From the NCBI GenBank assembly GCA_002395155.1, contig DGWD01000035.1:32874-96873 (forward strand): DNA of 64,000 bases, in the 5' to 3' direction. Below are positions 8,255 through 16,714 of the stretch, piece by piece. Position 1 is the stretch's first letter. The number at the start of each line of letters is the position of its first letter. This DNA comes from Treponema sp. UBA4267. GTDB taxonomy: Bacteria; Spirochaetota; Spirochaetia; Treponematales; Treponemataceae. The notes under the pieces are model-generated. The model did not search any database. It was not told where the DNA came from and saw only the letters and a list, made by a program, of their open reading frames with translations. Made by a program: the position numbers and the translations under genes.

Positions 8255-10348
8255 ATGAGCATCAGGATTATTAGAAAAGCCTTGTGTCTGCTTCTTGTCG
8301 ATATCGTTATTATCATCGGCATTTTTGTTTTACAATTTAGAACAGATTCAAGCATTATTCAAAAAATTGGAAACCTTCAATTTTCATTTTCTCAATCAGA
8401 AAACAAGGATAATGAATTATTCCTTTTGAATAAAGTCCGTATTTCTTACAACGGAATTAATTTCTATTTCGATGATCAGACTCCTGCAATTGTAAGAGAT
8501 AAGAATTCTGAAATTATTCCTGTAAGCTTCACCGGCTATGAAAAGAAAGATGACCTTTCCTATATTTTAAACTTTTCAAAAGGCGTAAAGGTTACATTTG
8601 AATTAGCTTCTCTTGATCCTAACGCTTCTCTTGCTATTATTGCAGATATTCCTTCCGACATTCAGGATTTTGCTATTCCTTACAATTTCTCTGCAAATAT
8701 GAGAATTCAGAAGGAAGAAGATAATCGTGTAATTTTAAATACAAAGAAATCTTCTTGGGAAGCTTCGGCATTCTCTCTTGAGTCAGGTTATTTTGATATG
8801 AACAAAAGAGATTATGTTGCTACTTATTCCCTTTACGACGAAACTCAGAAATTTACCTTTGATACAATTGTTAATCTTGAAATTGCCGATTTGCTTGTTT
8901 ATGAACAGAATATTCAGAACTTTAAGAATAATCTTGTTTCTTCTTTCAAGGCAAACAATTCCGAATCAAATATTTCTGAACAGGTTATTGTTTCTTATCT
9001 TGCAGCTCAGCTTGAAAATGGTAATTATATTCAGGCTCTGGACGATATTCCAACTAACCTTAAGAAGAGCCGCCAGAGAACTTACCTTTCTGCCCCTTAC
9101 TTAAATACTCTGGAAGAAATGAACAAGCTTCTTGAAGCCTCTATTAATGATTACGAAAACAAGATAAGCGAAAGTGCAAATAACGGTAATCTGGATATCT
9201 TTACTGTTCATAATATTGCTAACTTTATGTGTGTTCATTCTAAGCCTGCAACTGTAATTAAACTTTTACAGTTTGCTGCTTCAAGTGATATTTCTAATTC
9301 ATCATTGGCTCAGGCTACAGGTATTCTTTCTGTTTATAATGATCTGGCATCATTGAATTCTGCATATGCGGCTTATCTGGAACCAGTTCTTAATGATTGT
9401 GTTGATCGAATTACAGAATCTTGTTCATTCGATAATAATGTACTTACAATTTCCGAAAATGATACCTTCCTTTCTGTTATTCAGGCTGTTGAAACTGGTG
9501 TTGCCCTTATGCGTTACGGTTATATCAGTCAGAATGTTACATTGCAGAAGGCTGGATATGTACTTGTTAACTCTTATATGTCAGATTCTTCATCTTACGA
9601 TTTGAGAACTCTGGCAAATCTTTATCCAATTATTGCTTATGATAACAAGTTCTATCCTCACTTTGAAAAAATTGATACTAAAGATAATCTTAATGTATGG
9701 GCTTGGACTTGTGCTAAGTCAATTAATTGTGAAAAAGATGCAGATAATTCAATTATTCTTACAATTGACTTCCCAGAAACTTATACTCACTATTTAATTG
9801 TAAAAGGTATTCCTCAGTTCTCTAGCATTTACATTTATGATATGGCCTTCCGTACAGACCCAAGATTTGAAACTTACAATTCTTCTGGATATGTTTATAA
9901 AACTGGAAGTCAGACACTTCTTCTTAAATCTAGACATAAGAGCCAGATTGAAACTGTTCGTCTTGAATACAGAGATAGAGTTCCTTCAAATAATACTGTT
10001 CCTGCTGCAACTATAAACAAGCCTGCTTCTGATGCTGTTCAAGATAAAGTTGAAAGCAGCAGTACAAGTGAAAGTGGAGCAACTACATCTACAACTACAA
10101 CAAATACTCAGACTAAGACTGAAACTCCTGCAGAAACTACAAGTACTAAACAGGAGACTTCTAAACCAGCTGTAGAAGAAAAGGTAAATACCGAAAGTTC
10201 TACATCAGAAGCTGCAAAGTCTGACACTAGTGTAGCTCCTGCCGCTGACGGCGAAGAAAAAGCATCTGATGAAGGTCAGAAAGAAGAATCTGCAGAAGCA
10301 GAGAATCAACAGACTAAGTCACGATGGCGTCGTGGTAAAAGTAACTAA
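8255..10348 (+). CDS. Uncharacterised single-pass exported protein with Ser/Thr/Glu-rich tail
   Basis: 697 residues; I do not recognise a family. Residues 8-28 are a membrane anchor or uncleaved signal (LCLLLVDIVIIIGIFVLQF). Residues 30-250 are beta-rich, and 250-420 are helical and leucine-rich. Another beta-rich segment to about 575 contains an IYIYDMAFRTDPRFETYNSSGYVYKT stretch. The last 120 residues are low-complexity Ser, Thr, Ala, Glu and Lys and end in a basic RWRRGK. The folded part is therefore probably periplasmic. It is transcribed alone, divergently from the TPR lipoprotein, and there is no Shine-Dalgarno sequence before the ATG. The product is probably a genus-level cell-envelope protein. 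Confidence 0.85.
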   Translation: MSIRIIRKALCLLLVDIVIIIGIFVLQFRTDSSIIQKIGNLQFSFSQSENKDNELFLLNKVRISYNGINFYFDDQTPAIVRDKNSEIIPVSFTGYEKKDDLSYILNFSKGVKVTFELASLDPNASLAIIADIPSDIQDFAIPYNFSANMRIQKEEDNRVILNTKKSSWEASAFSLESGYFDMNKRDYVATYSLYDETQKFTFDTIVNLEIADLLVYEQNIQNFKNNLVSSFKANNSESNISEQVIVSYLAAQLENGNYIQALDDIPTNLKKSRQRTYLSAPYLNTLEEMNKLLEASINDYENKISESANNGNLDIFTVHNIANFMCVHSKPATVIKLLQFAASSDISNSSLAQATGILSVYNDLASLNSAYAAYLEPVLNDCVDRITESCSFDNNVLTISENDTFLSVIQAVETGVALMRYGYISQNVTLQKAGYVLVNSYMSDSSSYDLRTLANLYPIIAYDNKFYPHFEKIDTKDNLNVWAWTCAKSINCEKDADNSIILTIDFPETYTHYLIVKGIPQFSSIYIYDMAFRTDPRFETYNSSGYVYKTGSQTLLLKSRHKSQIETVRLEYRDRVPSNNTVPAATINKPASDAVQDKVESSSTSESGATTSTTTTNTQTKTETPAETTSTKQETSKPAVEEKVNTESSTSEAAKSDTSVAPAADGEEKASDEGQKEESAEAENQQTKSRWRRGKSN

Positions 10349-10386
10349 AACACTAGAAAATAATTTATAAAAGACTTAAGGAAGTT

Positions 10387-12510
10387 TTAGATTTCTTGAA
10401 TATATTCTTTAGAATTATTTCTTTTTAAAACAATAACTGTAATATCGTCGTTTAGACTTTCACCTTTTGTAAAATCCTGGAATTTTTTCATCAGATAATT
10501 AAGAATTTCAGGAGCAGTTTCATCCTTACTTTCCTTCAAAATATCCATCAATATCTTTTTAGAGAATGTTTCTTTTTTATAATTTGTAGATTCTGTTAAT
10601 CCATCTGTATAGCAAAGAATAATATCGTTGTTGTTCATTCTAAAGCTTATAGGTGGGAATGATACATCCAGGCCTTCTACACCAATTATTCCATACTGTT
10701 TGTTTGGATTTTCAATCTTAAGTTCTCGAACTTCATCATTTTGTGAATCAAAAAGCAGAGGATGAGGATGACCGGCATTTGCAAACTCTACGCTGCATAC
10801 ATCCTTAGAATTAAATTCACTGAAGCGGAAGAGAATACCTGTAATATAGTTATCAATATTAACTTTTTCTTTGATATAAGTTCGGTTAATTTCTTCAAGA
10901 ATTGCAGACATAGATTCCTGCTGTTGAATTCCAGAAATAAACTGCTGGCTTATAATTCCTTTTGCAAGAATTGTCATAAGGCCTGCTGGAATACCATGGC
11001 CAGAAACATCAAAAATTCCAAGACCGTCCAGGCAAGTGTCTGAATTTGAAGAATAATAATCGTAAAGATCGCCAGAAACGTTGTTGTCTAAAGGTTTATA
11101 GTAAATTGCAAGGTCCCAGCCACGGAAGGTATGTTCCTTTGGAGGTAAGAAGTTTTTCTGTACATGGGAAACTGTTTCCAAACCTTTTGACAAAACATAG
11201 TTGGCATCTGACAGTTCTTTTGTTCTTATTGCAACAACTTGTTCCAGGTTTTGGTTGAATTCCTGTAACTGGTCTTTAAGTTTTGTATTATGAATATAAA
11301 TTTGGCTAAACTGTTTAATAAGCTGATAAAGGAAGTTGTATGTAGTTATCTGCCATCCATAAAGAGAGAACATTGGCATATCGGGAATTGTATGGAAAAC
11401 ATGGAAGATAAGGTCTAAAAAGAGTCCAACAAAAATTGGAATAAATCCTAGTAAAAGCTTTTTAGTTTTTGGTCTAGAAACAGGATTTATAAAACTTCGT
11501 ATAAGCCTTGGAATAACATAAGCAAATTGCAGAAGAGAAATTAGAGCCAAATAATGGGAACAATTAATAAAAATTCTATAATTTGGCATCAGGAAGGCTA
11601 TTAAAATACTAAAAATAAGAAGACCGAATCTCTGTATCATTTCTTTTGTAGATGCTTCGTAGCCTAAATATGCAAGACAGAAAGATGCGGCAAAATAAAT
11701 TGTTGAAAATCCGCCGTAACACCAGGTAATTTTTAAAACTGTAAGATAAGAGAAGAATGGAAGTTTCAACCAAGGCATATCACCAAAGCTAAATGCCAGT
11801 AAGAAGTGGGCGGTGTAAAAGTTGAGCAGGGCGTAGAAGAGATACATTCGGTTTTCTTTGTACTGTTTTAAAAGAAAGTAAAGAACAATGTAGAGGAAGG
11901 TTAAGATTAAAGAAACCATTGTAAATGTAATTGTAATTCTTGAATTGAAGAAGGTTTTTCTTTCGGCTCTTCTAATAACCTGTTCCTGGTCTGTAATATA
12001 GATTTCTTCAGATATAGTTCCCCATGCTCCAGGCCATACCTGAATATAAATACTGTTATTTCCCTGATTGTTTACCAGAGAATTTGTAAAAATATAACTA
12101 TGGGCAACATATCCAGCTGTATTTTCTACAGGAGGATGGTCTCCATATTTTTTTATAAAGTTTCCATTTAAGTAAACTGTTGATGAAGAACGTAAATGCC
12201 CAATATAAAGTCCAATATCATGACCTAATAATTTATTATCGATTGTAAAATCAATTTTGAGCCAAATTAGATTTTGTTTGCTATGTAAAAGTTTTGAAAG
12301 ATTTCTCATTTTATTTTTATCTAACTTTTGGAAAGTTAAATCATGAGAAATAATATCTGTGTAATTGTACGAAGCGGGAGTTTCTACGTATTCAATAGAA
12401 TCTGTTAGATATTGTCTATACGACTTTGATTCATTTTTGCAGGAAGTTAATAAAACCACTAGCAATAAAGGTAATGTAATGAAATTGAAATGTTTTGTTT
12501 TTAGTCGCAT
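10387..12510 (-). CDS. Membrane-bound SpoIIE/PP2C phosphatase with 7TM sensor
   Basis: 707 residues. The N-terminus has a signal with possible lipobox LLTSC (Cys24), then an extracytoplasmic beta-rich sensor (about 30-180) like the 7TMR-DISM extracellular domains. Seven predicted helices follow (about 190-410), then a short coiled coil ending NQNLEQVVAIRTKEL. The C-terminal 230 residues are a PP2C-type domain of the SpoIIE class, with SGDLYDYYS, GLGIFDVSGHGIPAGLMT, LCYTDGLTES and NDDITVIVLKR; the metal-binding Asp residues are present. Such proteins dephosphorylate anti-sigma-factor antagonists in response to an external cue. No anti-sigma or antagonist gene is adjacent. A TATAAT box ends 7 bases before the ATG, with no Shine-Dalgarno sequence. 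Confidence 0.9.
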   Translation of the reverse strand: MRLKTKHFNFITLPLLLVVLLTSCKNESKSYRQYLTDSIEYVETPASYNYTDIISHDLTFQKLDKNKMRNLSKLLHSKQNLIWLKIDFTIDNKLLGHDIGLYIGHLRSSSTVYLNGNFIKKYGDHPPVENTAGYVAHSYIFTNSLVNNQGNNSIYIQVWPGAWGTISEEIYITDQEQVIRRAERKTFFNSRITITFTMVSLILTFLYIVLYFLLKQYKENRMYLFYALLNFYTAHFLLAFSFGDMPWLKLPFFSYLTVLKITWCYGGFSTIYFAASFCLAYLGYEASTKEMIQRFGLLIFSILIAFLMPNYRIFINCSHYLALISLLQFAYVIPRLIRSFINPVSRPKTKKLLLGFIPIFVGLFLDLIFHVFHTIPDMPMFSLYGWQITTYNFLYQLIKQFSQIYIHNTKLKDQLQEFNQNLEQVVAIRTKELSDANYVLSKGLETVSHVQKNFLPPKEHTFRGWDLAIYYKPLDNNVSGDLYDYYSSNSDTCLDGLGIFDVSGHGIPAGLMTILAKGIISQQFISGIQQQESMSAILEEINRTYIKEKVNIDNYITGILFRFSEFNSKDVCSVEFANAGHPHPLLFDSQNDEVRELKIENPNKQYGIIGVEGLDVSFPPISFRMNNNDIILCYTDGLTESTNYKKETFSKKILMDILKESKDETAPEILNYLMKKFQDFTKGESLNDDITVIVLKRNNSKEYIQEI

Positions 12511-12517
12511 AAAATCA

Positions 12518-12523
12518 ATTATA
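12518..12523 (-). promoter_or_regulatory. -10 box of the SpoIIE-domain gene
   Basis: TATAAT on the minus strand ends 7 bases before the ATG at 12510, so transcription should begin about one base before the start codon. The -35 region is poor. The site lies in the 36-base gap behind the helicase gene. Confidence 0.4.
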
Positions 12524-12546
12524 CATCACCTTTATAAAAAGCGATA

Positions 12547-14610
12547 TTAAAAACGTTCTGCTTTTGAATTACTTTTTTTGTAAAGACTGGCAGATGATGC
12601 TTTTCGTGATGAAGAACGTTCTGTCTGGGTGTGAACATTAGGTCTGGCACCTTTAGAACGGCCTTTTTTCTCCTGATCAAAGCTTTTTTTACCAGATGAA
12701 GAGCGGCCTCGTTTTTCCTTTCGGTCAGGTGAGTCTTCAATTCCTTCAGGTCGGCGGCGACGGCTTCCAAAACTGTCTCCACTTTTTCCGCCTTTACGGG
12801 AACCACGACCTTCTGATTTTTCATCCAGATGCATGTGTGGAAGTTTATGGTTAGATTTAGACAGTTCGATTGCCTTTTTTGCAGATGCTGTTGGAAGACT
12901 TAACAGAGAGAATTGCTGGGCTACATCAATATCATCAACCAGACGGCCTGGAATATGAAGTAATTCGCTGAAGTAGGCTGCAATTTCTTTAGCTCTGTAG
13001 CCATCCTGTTTACCAAGTGAAACAAAAATACGAGTTTGATTAGGTTTTGGACCAAATTCTTTGCTGGAAATTCTTCCGTAATGTTTTGAAGAAAGTTTTT
13101 CTCCGTAGAAAACAGAAAGAATACCTGCTAAAACATCTGTTGGATCGTTACCGGCTGCAAGTTCCTGGGCAAGAGTTTTGTATTTATCATCAAAATGATT
13201 GAGTTCTGGAGAAGGAGTTGTTTGTGCTGTAGTCTGTTCTGGAGTTTGAACTTCTTCTAGAGAAGGAGTTGTACTTTCTTCATCAGCCTGTGTCTGAACT
13301 TCTGCTTCTGGAATTATTTCTTCTTTGGCAGCTGGCATTTCTTTAAAGAGTTTTTCTTTAAGTTCCTCAATCACTCTTTTTTCTTTTACATCAATTACTT
13401 CGTGAACAGTAGGAATTTTTCCTTCTTTAAGTTCGCTCTTGGTTGCTTTAAGAACATTTTTTGTAAGGAATCCAAGCTTGCGTCTTTCTTCTGGTCTAAC
13501 AAATGTAATGGCAATACCTGTAGTTCCTGCACGTCCTGTACGACCAATACGGTGAACATAAGTTGCTGTATCGAATGGAAGAGAATAGTTTACAACGTGG
13601 GTTACTCCTGGAATATCAATACCACGAGCGGCTACATCTGTTGCAACCAAAATACGGGTTTTCTTTAAGCGGAAACGTTCCAGAACTTTTTCACGCTGGT
13701 TTTGCATAATATCACCGTGGAGAGCTGCTGCTTCATAACCTTTCATATCAAGTTCACGGGTAACACGATCTGCATCTGACTTAGTCATTGTAAAAACAAG
13801 ACCATAAAAATCTGGAGAAATATCAATAAGTCGGACAAGGGCTTCGATTTTTTCGTTTTCTTTTACACACCAGTACTGCTGGTCAATTAAAAGGGCCTCG
13901 TCAATTACTTTTTCTTCCTCAATAATATCGTATTCGCCCATAAAGTCGCCGGCAATTTTTAAAATTGGGGCAGGCATTGTTGCAGAAAAGAGTAAAATGC
14001 GGCAGTCAGGATTTGCATGGCGGAAGATTTCTTCAATATCGTCAATGAATCCCATATCAAGCATTTCGTCGCCTTCATCAAGAATAAAGTACTTGATTTT
14101 GCTGATATTGAGAGTTTTGCGGTCAAGGTGGTCTTTAATACGGCCTGGTGTTCCTACTACAATTTCTGAACCACGTTTAAGGTCCTTTATTTGGGCTGCG
14201 TAGGATGCTCCTCCATACAAAACTGTTGTTCTAGGGAAATCGTTATTTGCAAAAGACTGCATTTCTGTGCAGGTTTGAACAGCCAGTTCACGGGTTGGTT
14301 CCAGAATTAATGCTTCTACATGTGAACTTTTTTCGCGGACATTTTGAATAATTGGAAGTCCAAATGCGGCTGTTTTACCAGTACCTGTTCTGGCACGGGC
14401 AATAAGATTTGTGTCGCCAGTAAGAAGTCTTGGAATTGCTAATACCTGAATAGGTGATGGAGTAACAAAGCCCTTTTTTGCAACTGCTTTAAGGGTGTAT
14501 TCATCCAGTCCTAAATCTTCAAATGTAACAGTTTCTGGATTTTCGTTTTGGACAGAATTGTCCTGTGATGGGGACTCTAAGTCCTCTGGTTTGATGTTTT
14601 CTTGGTTCAT
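12547..14610 (-). CDS. DEAD-type ATP-dependent RNA helicase with DbpA-like domain
   Basis: 687 residues with the full set of helicase motifs: Q motif (TPSPIQ), motif I ARTGTGKT (about 73-80), PTRELA, TPGR, motif II, SAT, and motif VI HRIGRTGRAG. Motif II reads DEGD (residues 178-181) instead of DEAD. After the second RecA domain comes a Glu/Thr/Pro-rich linker, then a DbpA-type RNA-binding fold (IFVSLGKQDGYRAKEIAAYF onward), then a long basic Ser/Arg/Gly/Lys tail. This matches the DeaD/CsdA plan used in ribosome assembly and cold-shock RNA remodelling. AAGGAA lies 5 bases before the ATG. It is transcribed away from carD. Confidence 0.93.
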   Translation of the reverse strand: MNQENIKPEDLESPSQDNSVQNENPETVTFEDLGLDEYTLKAVAKKGFVTPSPIQVLAIPRLLTGDTNLIARARTGTGKTAAFGLPIIQNVREKSSHVEALILEPTRELAVQTCTEMQSFANNDFPRTTVLYGGASYAAQIKDLKRGSEIVVGTPGRIKDHLDRKTLNISKIKYFILDEGDEMLDMGFIDDIEEIFRHANPDCRILLFSATMPAPILKIAGDFMGEYDIIEEEKVIDEALLIDQQYWCVKENEKIEALVRLIDISPDFYGLVFTMTKSDADRVTRELDMKGYEAAALHGDIMQNQREKVLERFRLKKTRILVATDVAARGIDIPGVTHVVNYSLPFDTATYVHRIGRTGRAGTTGIAITFVRPEERRKLGFLTKNVLKATKSELKEGKIPTVHEVIDVKEKRVIEELKEKLFKEMPAAKEEIIPEAEVQTQADEESTTPSLEEVQTPEQTTAQTTPSPELNHFDDKYKTLAQELAAGNDPTDVLAGILSVFYGEKLSSKHYGRISSKEFGPKPNQTRIFVSLGKQDGYRAKEIAAYFSELLHIPGRLVDDIDVAQQFSLLSLPTASAKKAIELSKSNHKLPHMHLDEKSEGRGSRKGGKSGDSFGSRRRRPEGIEDSPDRKEKRGRSSSGKKSFDQEKKGRSKGARPNVHTQTERSSSRKASSASLYKKSNSKAERF

Positions 14611-14811
14611 ATAAATTCCTTATTTTTTCCAAACGAAAGCAAAGTCATTTATATTTTCCCAAAAGAAGTAACTCTAGCCTTCGTATTGCACCAAATTGCA
14701 ATGTTGCCAATATAGTTGAATATGAATAAAAATACAAGCAAATATTAGAAAATACATGAAATATTTACGATTATTTGTCAGATAAAGTCAAAACAATGAT
14801 TTTTTCTCAAA

Positions 14812-14840
14812 TTGAATATTCCCTAAATTTGTGCTATAAT
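14812..14840 (+). promoter_or_regulatory. Strong promoter of the carD-ispD-ispF operon
   Basis: TTGAAT (14812-14817), exact 17-base spacer ending in the extended element TGC, and TATAAT (14835-14840). Predicted transcription start is near 14847, leaving about five untranslated bases before the ATG at 14852. Confidence 0.75.
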
Positions 14841-14851
14841 AAATACTAATT

Positions 14852-15532
14852 ATGGATACACAATTCAAATTGGACCAGAAGGTCGTTTACCCAAGTCAGG
14901 GTGTTGGTGTTGTAACAGAAATTTTTGAAAAAACAATCAAAGATACTACAACTCTATATTATAAGATTTACATTGAAGCTTCCGACATGGTTGTTATGGT
15001 TCCCGTAGCAAATGCAGAGATGTTGGGAATCCGCCAGATTGTTTCTAAAGAAGAAGCAGAAGCTGCCTTAAATCTTTTGTCAGATGATTTTGAACCTATT
15101 ACTTCTGACTGGAAGCTCCGTTATCAGATGAACCTGGAACTTTTGAAAAAGGGAACTGTAAAGGATATTGCAACAATTGTTCGCTGCCTTTACAACCGTA
15201 GTAAAGTAAAAGAACTTCCTATCCAAGAAAGAAAACTTTATGATTCAGCAAAAAAATTGCTTGAAGATGAAATAGCTTTTGCTTTGGGAAAAACAGCAAA
15301 GGAAATTGAAGCAGAAATTCATACAAAGCTTGAACCACCTGGAGCTGCTCCAAAAATTAAGCACGCAGTTTTGCTTGATGATGATGAAGATGATGATTTG
15401 ATGGATGATATTTCCGATAAATCATCTGATTCAGACGACTCTGATGATTCTGACGGAGACGATTCTGATTCTTCAGATTCTGCAAGTGATATGGATGCTG
15501 AAGACGATTTCGATGACGACGAAAGTTTCTAG
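14852..15532 (+). CDS. carD: CarD-family transcription regulator with acidic tail
   Basis: 226 residues. The N-terminus (FKLDQKVVYPSQGVGVVTEI) is the Tudor-like RNA-polymerase-interacting domain shared by CarD and TRCF. The helical C-terminal domain (about 70-165) contains LLSDDFEPITSDWKLRYQMN and LYNRSKVKELPIQERKLYDS, typical of CarD and used for contacts near the -10 region. Residues from about 178 to the end are almost only Asp, Ser and Glu, an acidic tail that shorter CarD proteins lack. CarD proteins stabilise open complexes at rRNA and other promoters. The ispD start lies inside this gene's last codons, so carD is coupled to isoprenoid synthesis. The ATG has no Shine-Dalgarno sequence. 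Confidence 0.93.
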   Translation: MDTQFKLDQKVVYPSQGVGVVTEIFEKTIKDTTTLYYKIYIEASDMVVMVPVANAEMLGIRQIVSKEEAEAALNLLSDDFEPITSDWKLRYQMNLELLKKGTVKDIATIVRCLYNRSKVKELPIQERKLYDSAKKLLEDEIAFALGKTAKEIEAEIHTKLEPPGAAPKIKHAVLLDDDEDDDLMDDISDKSSDSDDSDDSDGDDSDSSDSASDMDAEDDFDDDESF

Positions 15533-16217
15533 TATTGCAATTATAATTACTGCTGCCGGTTCTTCTACAAGAATGGGCGGTAGTATTAAAAAAGAATACT
15601 TACCCCTAAAAGATGGCACAGTTCTTTCGAATTGTGCTAAAACTTTTTTAAAGCTCCCTTCTAATATTTATAATATAGTAGATTTTATAATTACTTGTCC
15701 TAAGGGCGGAATTGACGATTGTAAAAAAGCTTTAGCTTCTCTGAAATTTGAGTCCAAAATTAATTTTCAGATTGTGGAAGGATCTGCTACAAGACAGTCA
15801 TCTGTTTTTAATGCAATTAAAGCTGTAAAACATAATCCTCAAATTATTGCAATTCATGATGGAGCCAGGCCTTTTGTAAGTCTTGAACTTATTGAAAAAA
15901 CTTTGGATGCCGCCCTGGAGTATGGTGCTTCTGTTCCTGCTTGCCAGCCTGTTGATACCCAAAAAGAAATTGACGAAAAGGGCTTTATTGTAAGGCATTT
16001 ACGAAGAAGTTCTTTGGCGGCTGTACAAACTCCCCAGTGTTTTGCTTATGAAAAAATGCTTGAGGCTCACCAGAAAGCGAGTCTGGATGGTAGGGAATAC
16101 ACCGATGATACAGAAATTTGGGGGACTTATTGCGGGCAGGTAAAAGTAGTAAACGGTCAGGCAGAAAATATTAAAATTACATATCCAGGTGATTTAGAAA
16201 GAGGGCAGAGGAAATAA
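15513..16217 (+). CDS. ispD: 2-C-methyl-D-erythritol 4-phosphate cytidylyltransferase
   Basis: Third step of the non-mevalonate isoprenoid pathway: CTP + MEP gives CDP-methylerythritol. From the ATG at 15513 the protein is 234 residues, the usual length; the longer upstream frame lies inside carD and is not credible. The nucleotide-binding loop is ITAAGSSTRMGG, and IHDGARPF, AVQTPQCF and TDDTEIW match conserved substrate-binding motifs. The start overlaps the end of carD by 20 bases in another frame. The stop is 4 bases before the ispF ATG. Operon position beside ispF confirms the call. Confidence 0.95.
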   Translation: MTTKVSSIAIIITAAGSSTRMGGSIKKEYLPLKDGTVLSNCAKTFLKLPSNIYNIVDFIITCPKGGIDDCKKALASLKFESKINFQIVEGSATRQSSVFNAIKAVKHNPQIIAIHDGARPFVSLELIEKTLDAALEYGASVPACQPVDTQKEIDEKGFIVRHLRRSSLAAVQTPQCFAYEKMLEAHQKASLDGREYTDDTEIWGTYCGQVKVVNGQAENIKITYPGDLERGQRK

Positions 16218-16221
16218 ATTT

Positions 16222-16701
16222 ATGATTAGAGTTGGTCTTGGTTACGATTTACACAGACTTGTAGAAGGTCGAAAACTTATAATTGGTGGCGTTGACTTTC
16301 CTTTTGAAAAAGGTGAGGACGGTCATTCAGATGGTGATGTTTTATTGCATGCCGTAACCGATGCTCTTTTAGGTGCCTCTGGCCTTGGTGATATAGGTTC
16401 TTATTTTCCTCCAGAAGATCCTCAGTGGAAAAATGCTGATTCTGCAAAACTTTTGCAGGCAGTTTGGAAGGATGTTCTTGATGAGGGCTGGAAGCTTGAA
16501 AATCTTGATTGTGTTGTAAAACTTGAAAAACCAAAATTTCTTCCAAAGAGACAGGAAGTAATTTCTTCAATTGCAAAGATTCTTGGAGTAGAAAATGAAA
16601 GAGTCTTTGTTAAAGCAAAAACCGGAGAAAAACTTCCTCCGGTTGGTACAGGCGATGCTATTGAAGCCTATGTTGTTTGCCTTTTGAATAAAGCAGATTA
16701 A
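16222..16701 (+). CDS. ispF: 2-C-methyl-D-erythritol 2,4-cyclodiphosphate synthase
   Basis: 159 residues, the normal length. It cyclises CDP-ME 2-phosphate to MEcPP. The zinc ligands are visible in GLGYDLHRL (Asp8, His10) and in the DGDVLLHAVTDALLGA motif (His42). The GDIGSYFPP loop and the C-terminal KAKTGEKLPPVGTGDAIEAYVV block are also conserved. AGAGGA, located in the end of ispD, serves as its ribosome binding site. It ends the operon; its TAA lies in a 14-base palindrome that may terminate transcription. Confidence 0.97.
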   Translation: MIRVGLGYDLHRLVEGRKLIIGGVDFPFEKGEDGHSDGDVLLHAVTDALLGASGLGDIGSYFPPEDPQWKNADSAKLLQAVWKDVLDEGWKLENLDCVVKLEKPKFLPKRQEVISSIAKILGVENERVFVKAKTGEKLPPVGTGDAIEAYVVCLLNKAD

Positions 16702-16706
16702 TCTGC
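16693..16706. terminator. Short palindrome at convergent gene ends
   Basis: GCAGATTAATCTGC is a perfect palindrome spanning the ispF stop codon and followed by CTTTT on the plus strand. It sits between two converging genes only 13 bases apart, so it may act in both directions. The stem is short and the loop tiny, so it would be weak. Confidence 0.4.
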
Positions 16707-16714
16707 CTTTTAGG

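Noticed and set aside
12519..12824. 101-codon minus-strand frame overlapping the helicase end
   Set aside because: It is a frame-shifted shadow of the helicase's basic repetitive tail.
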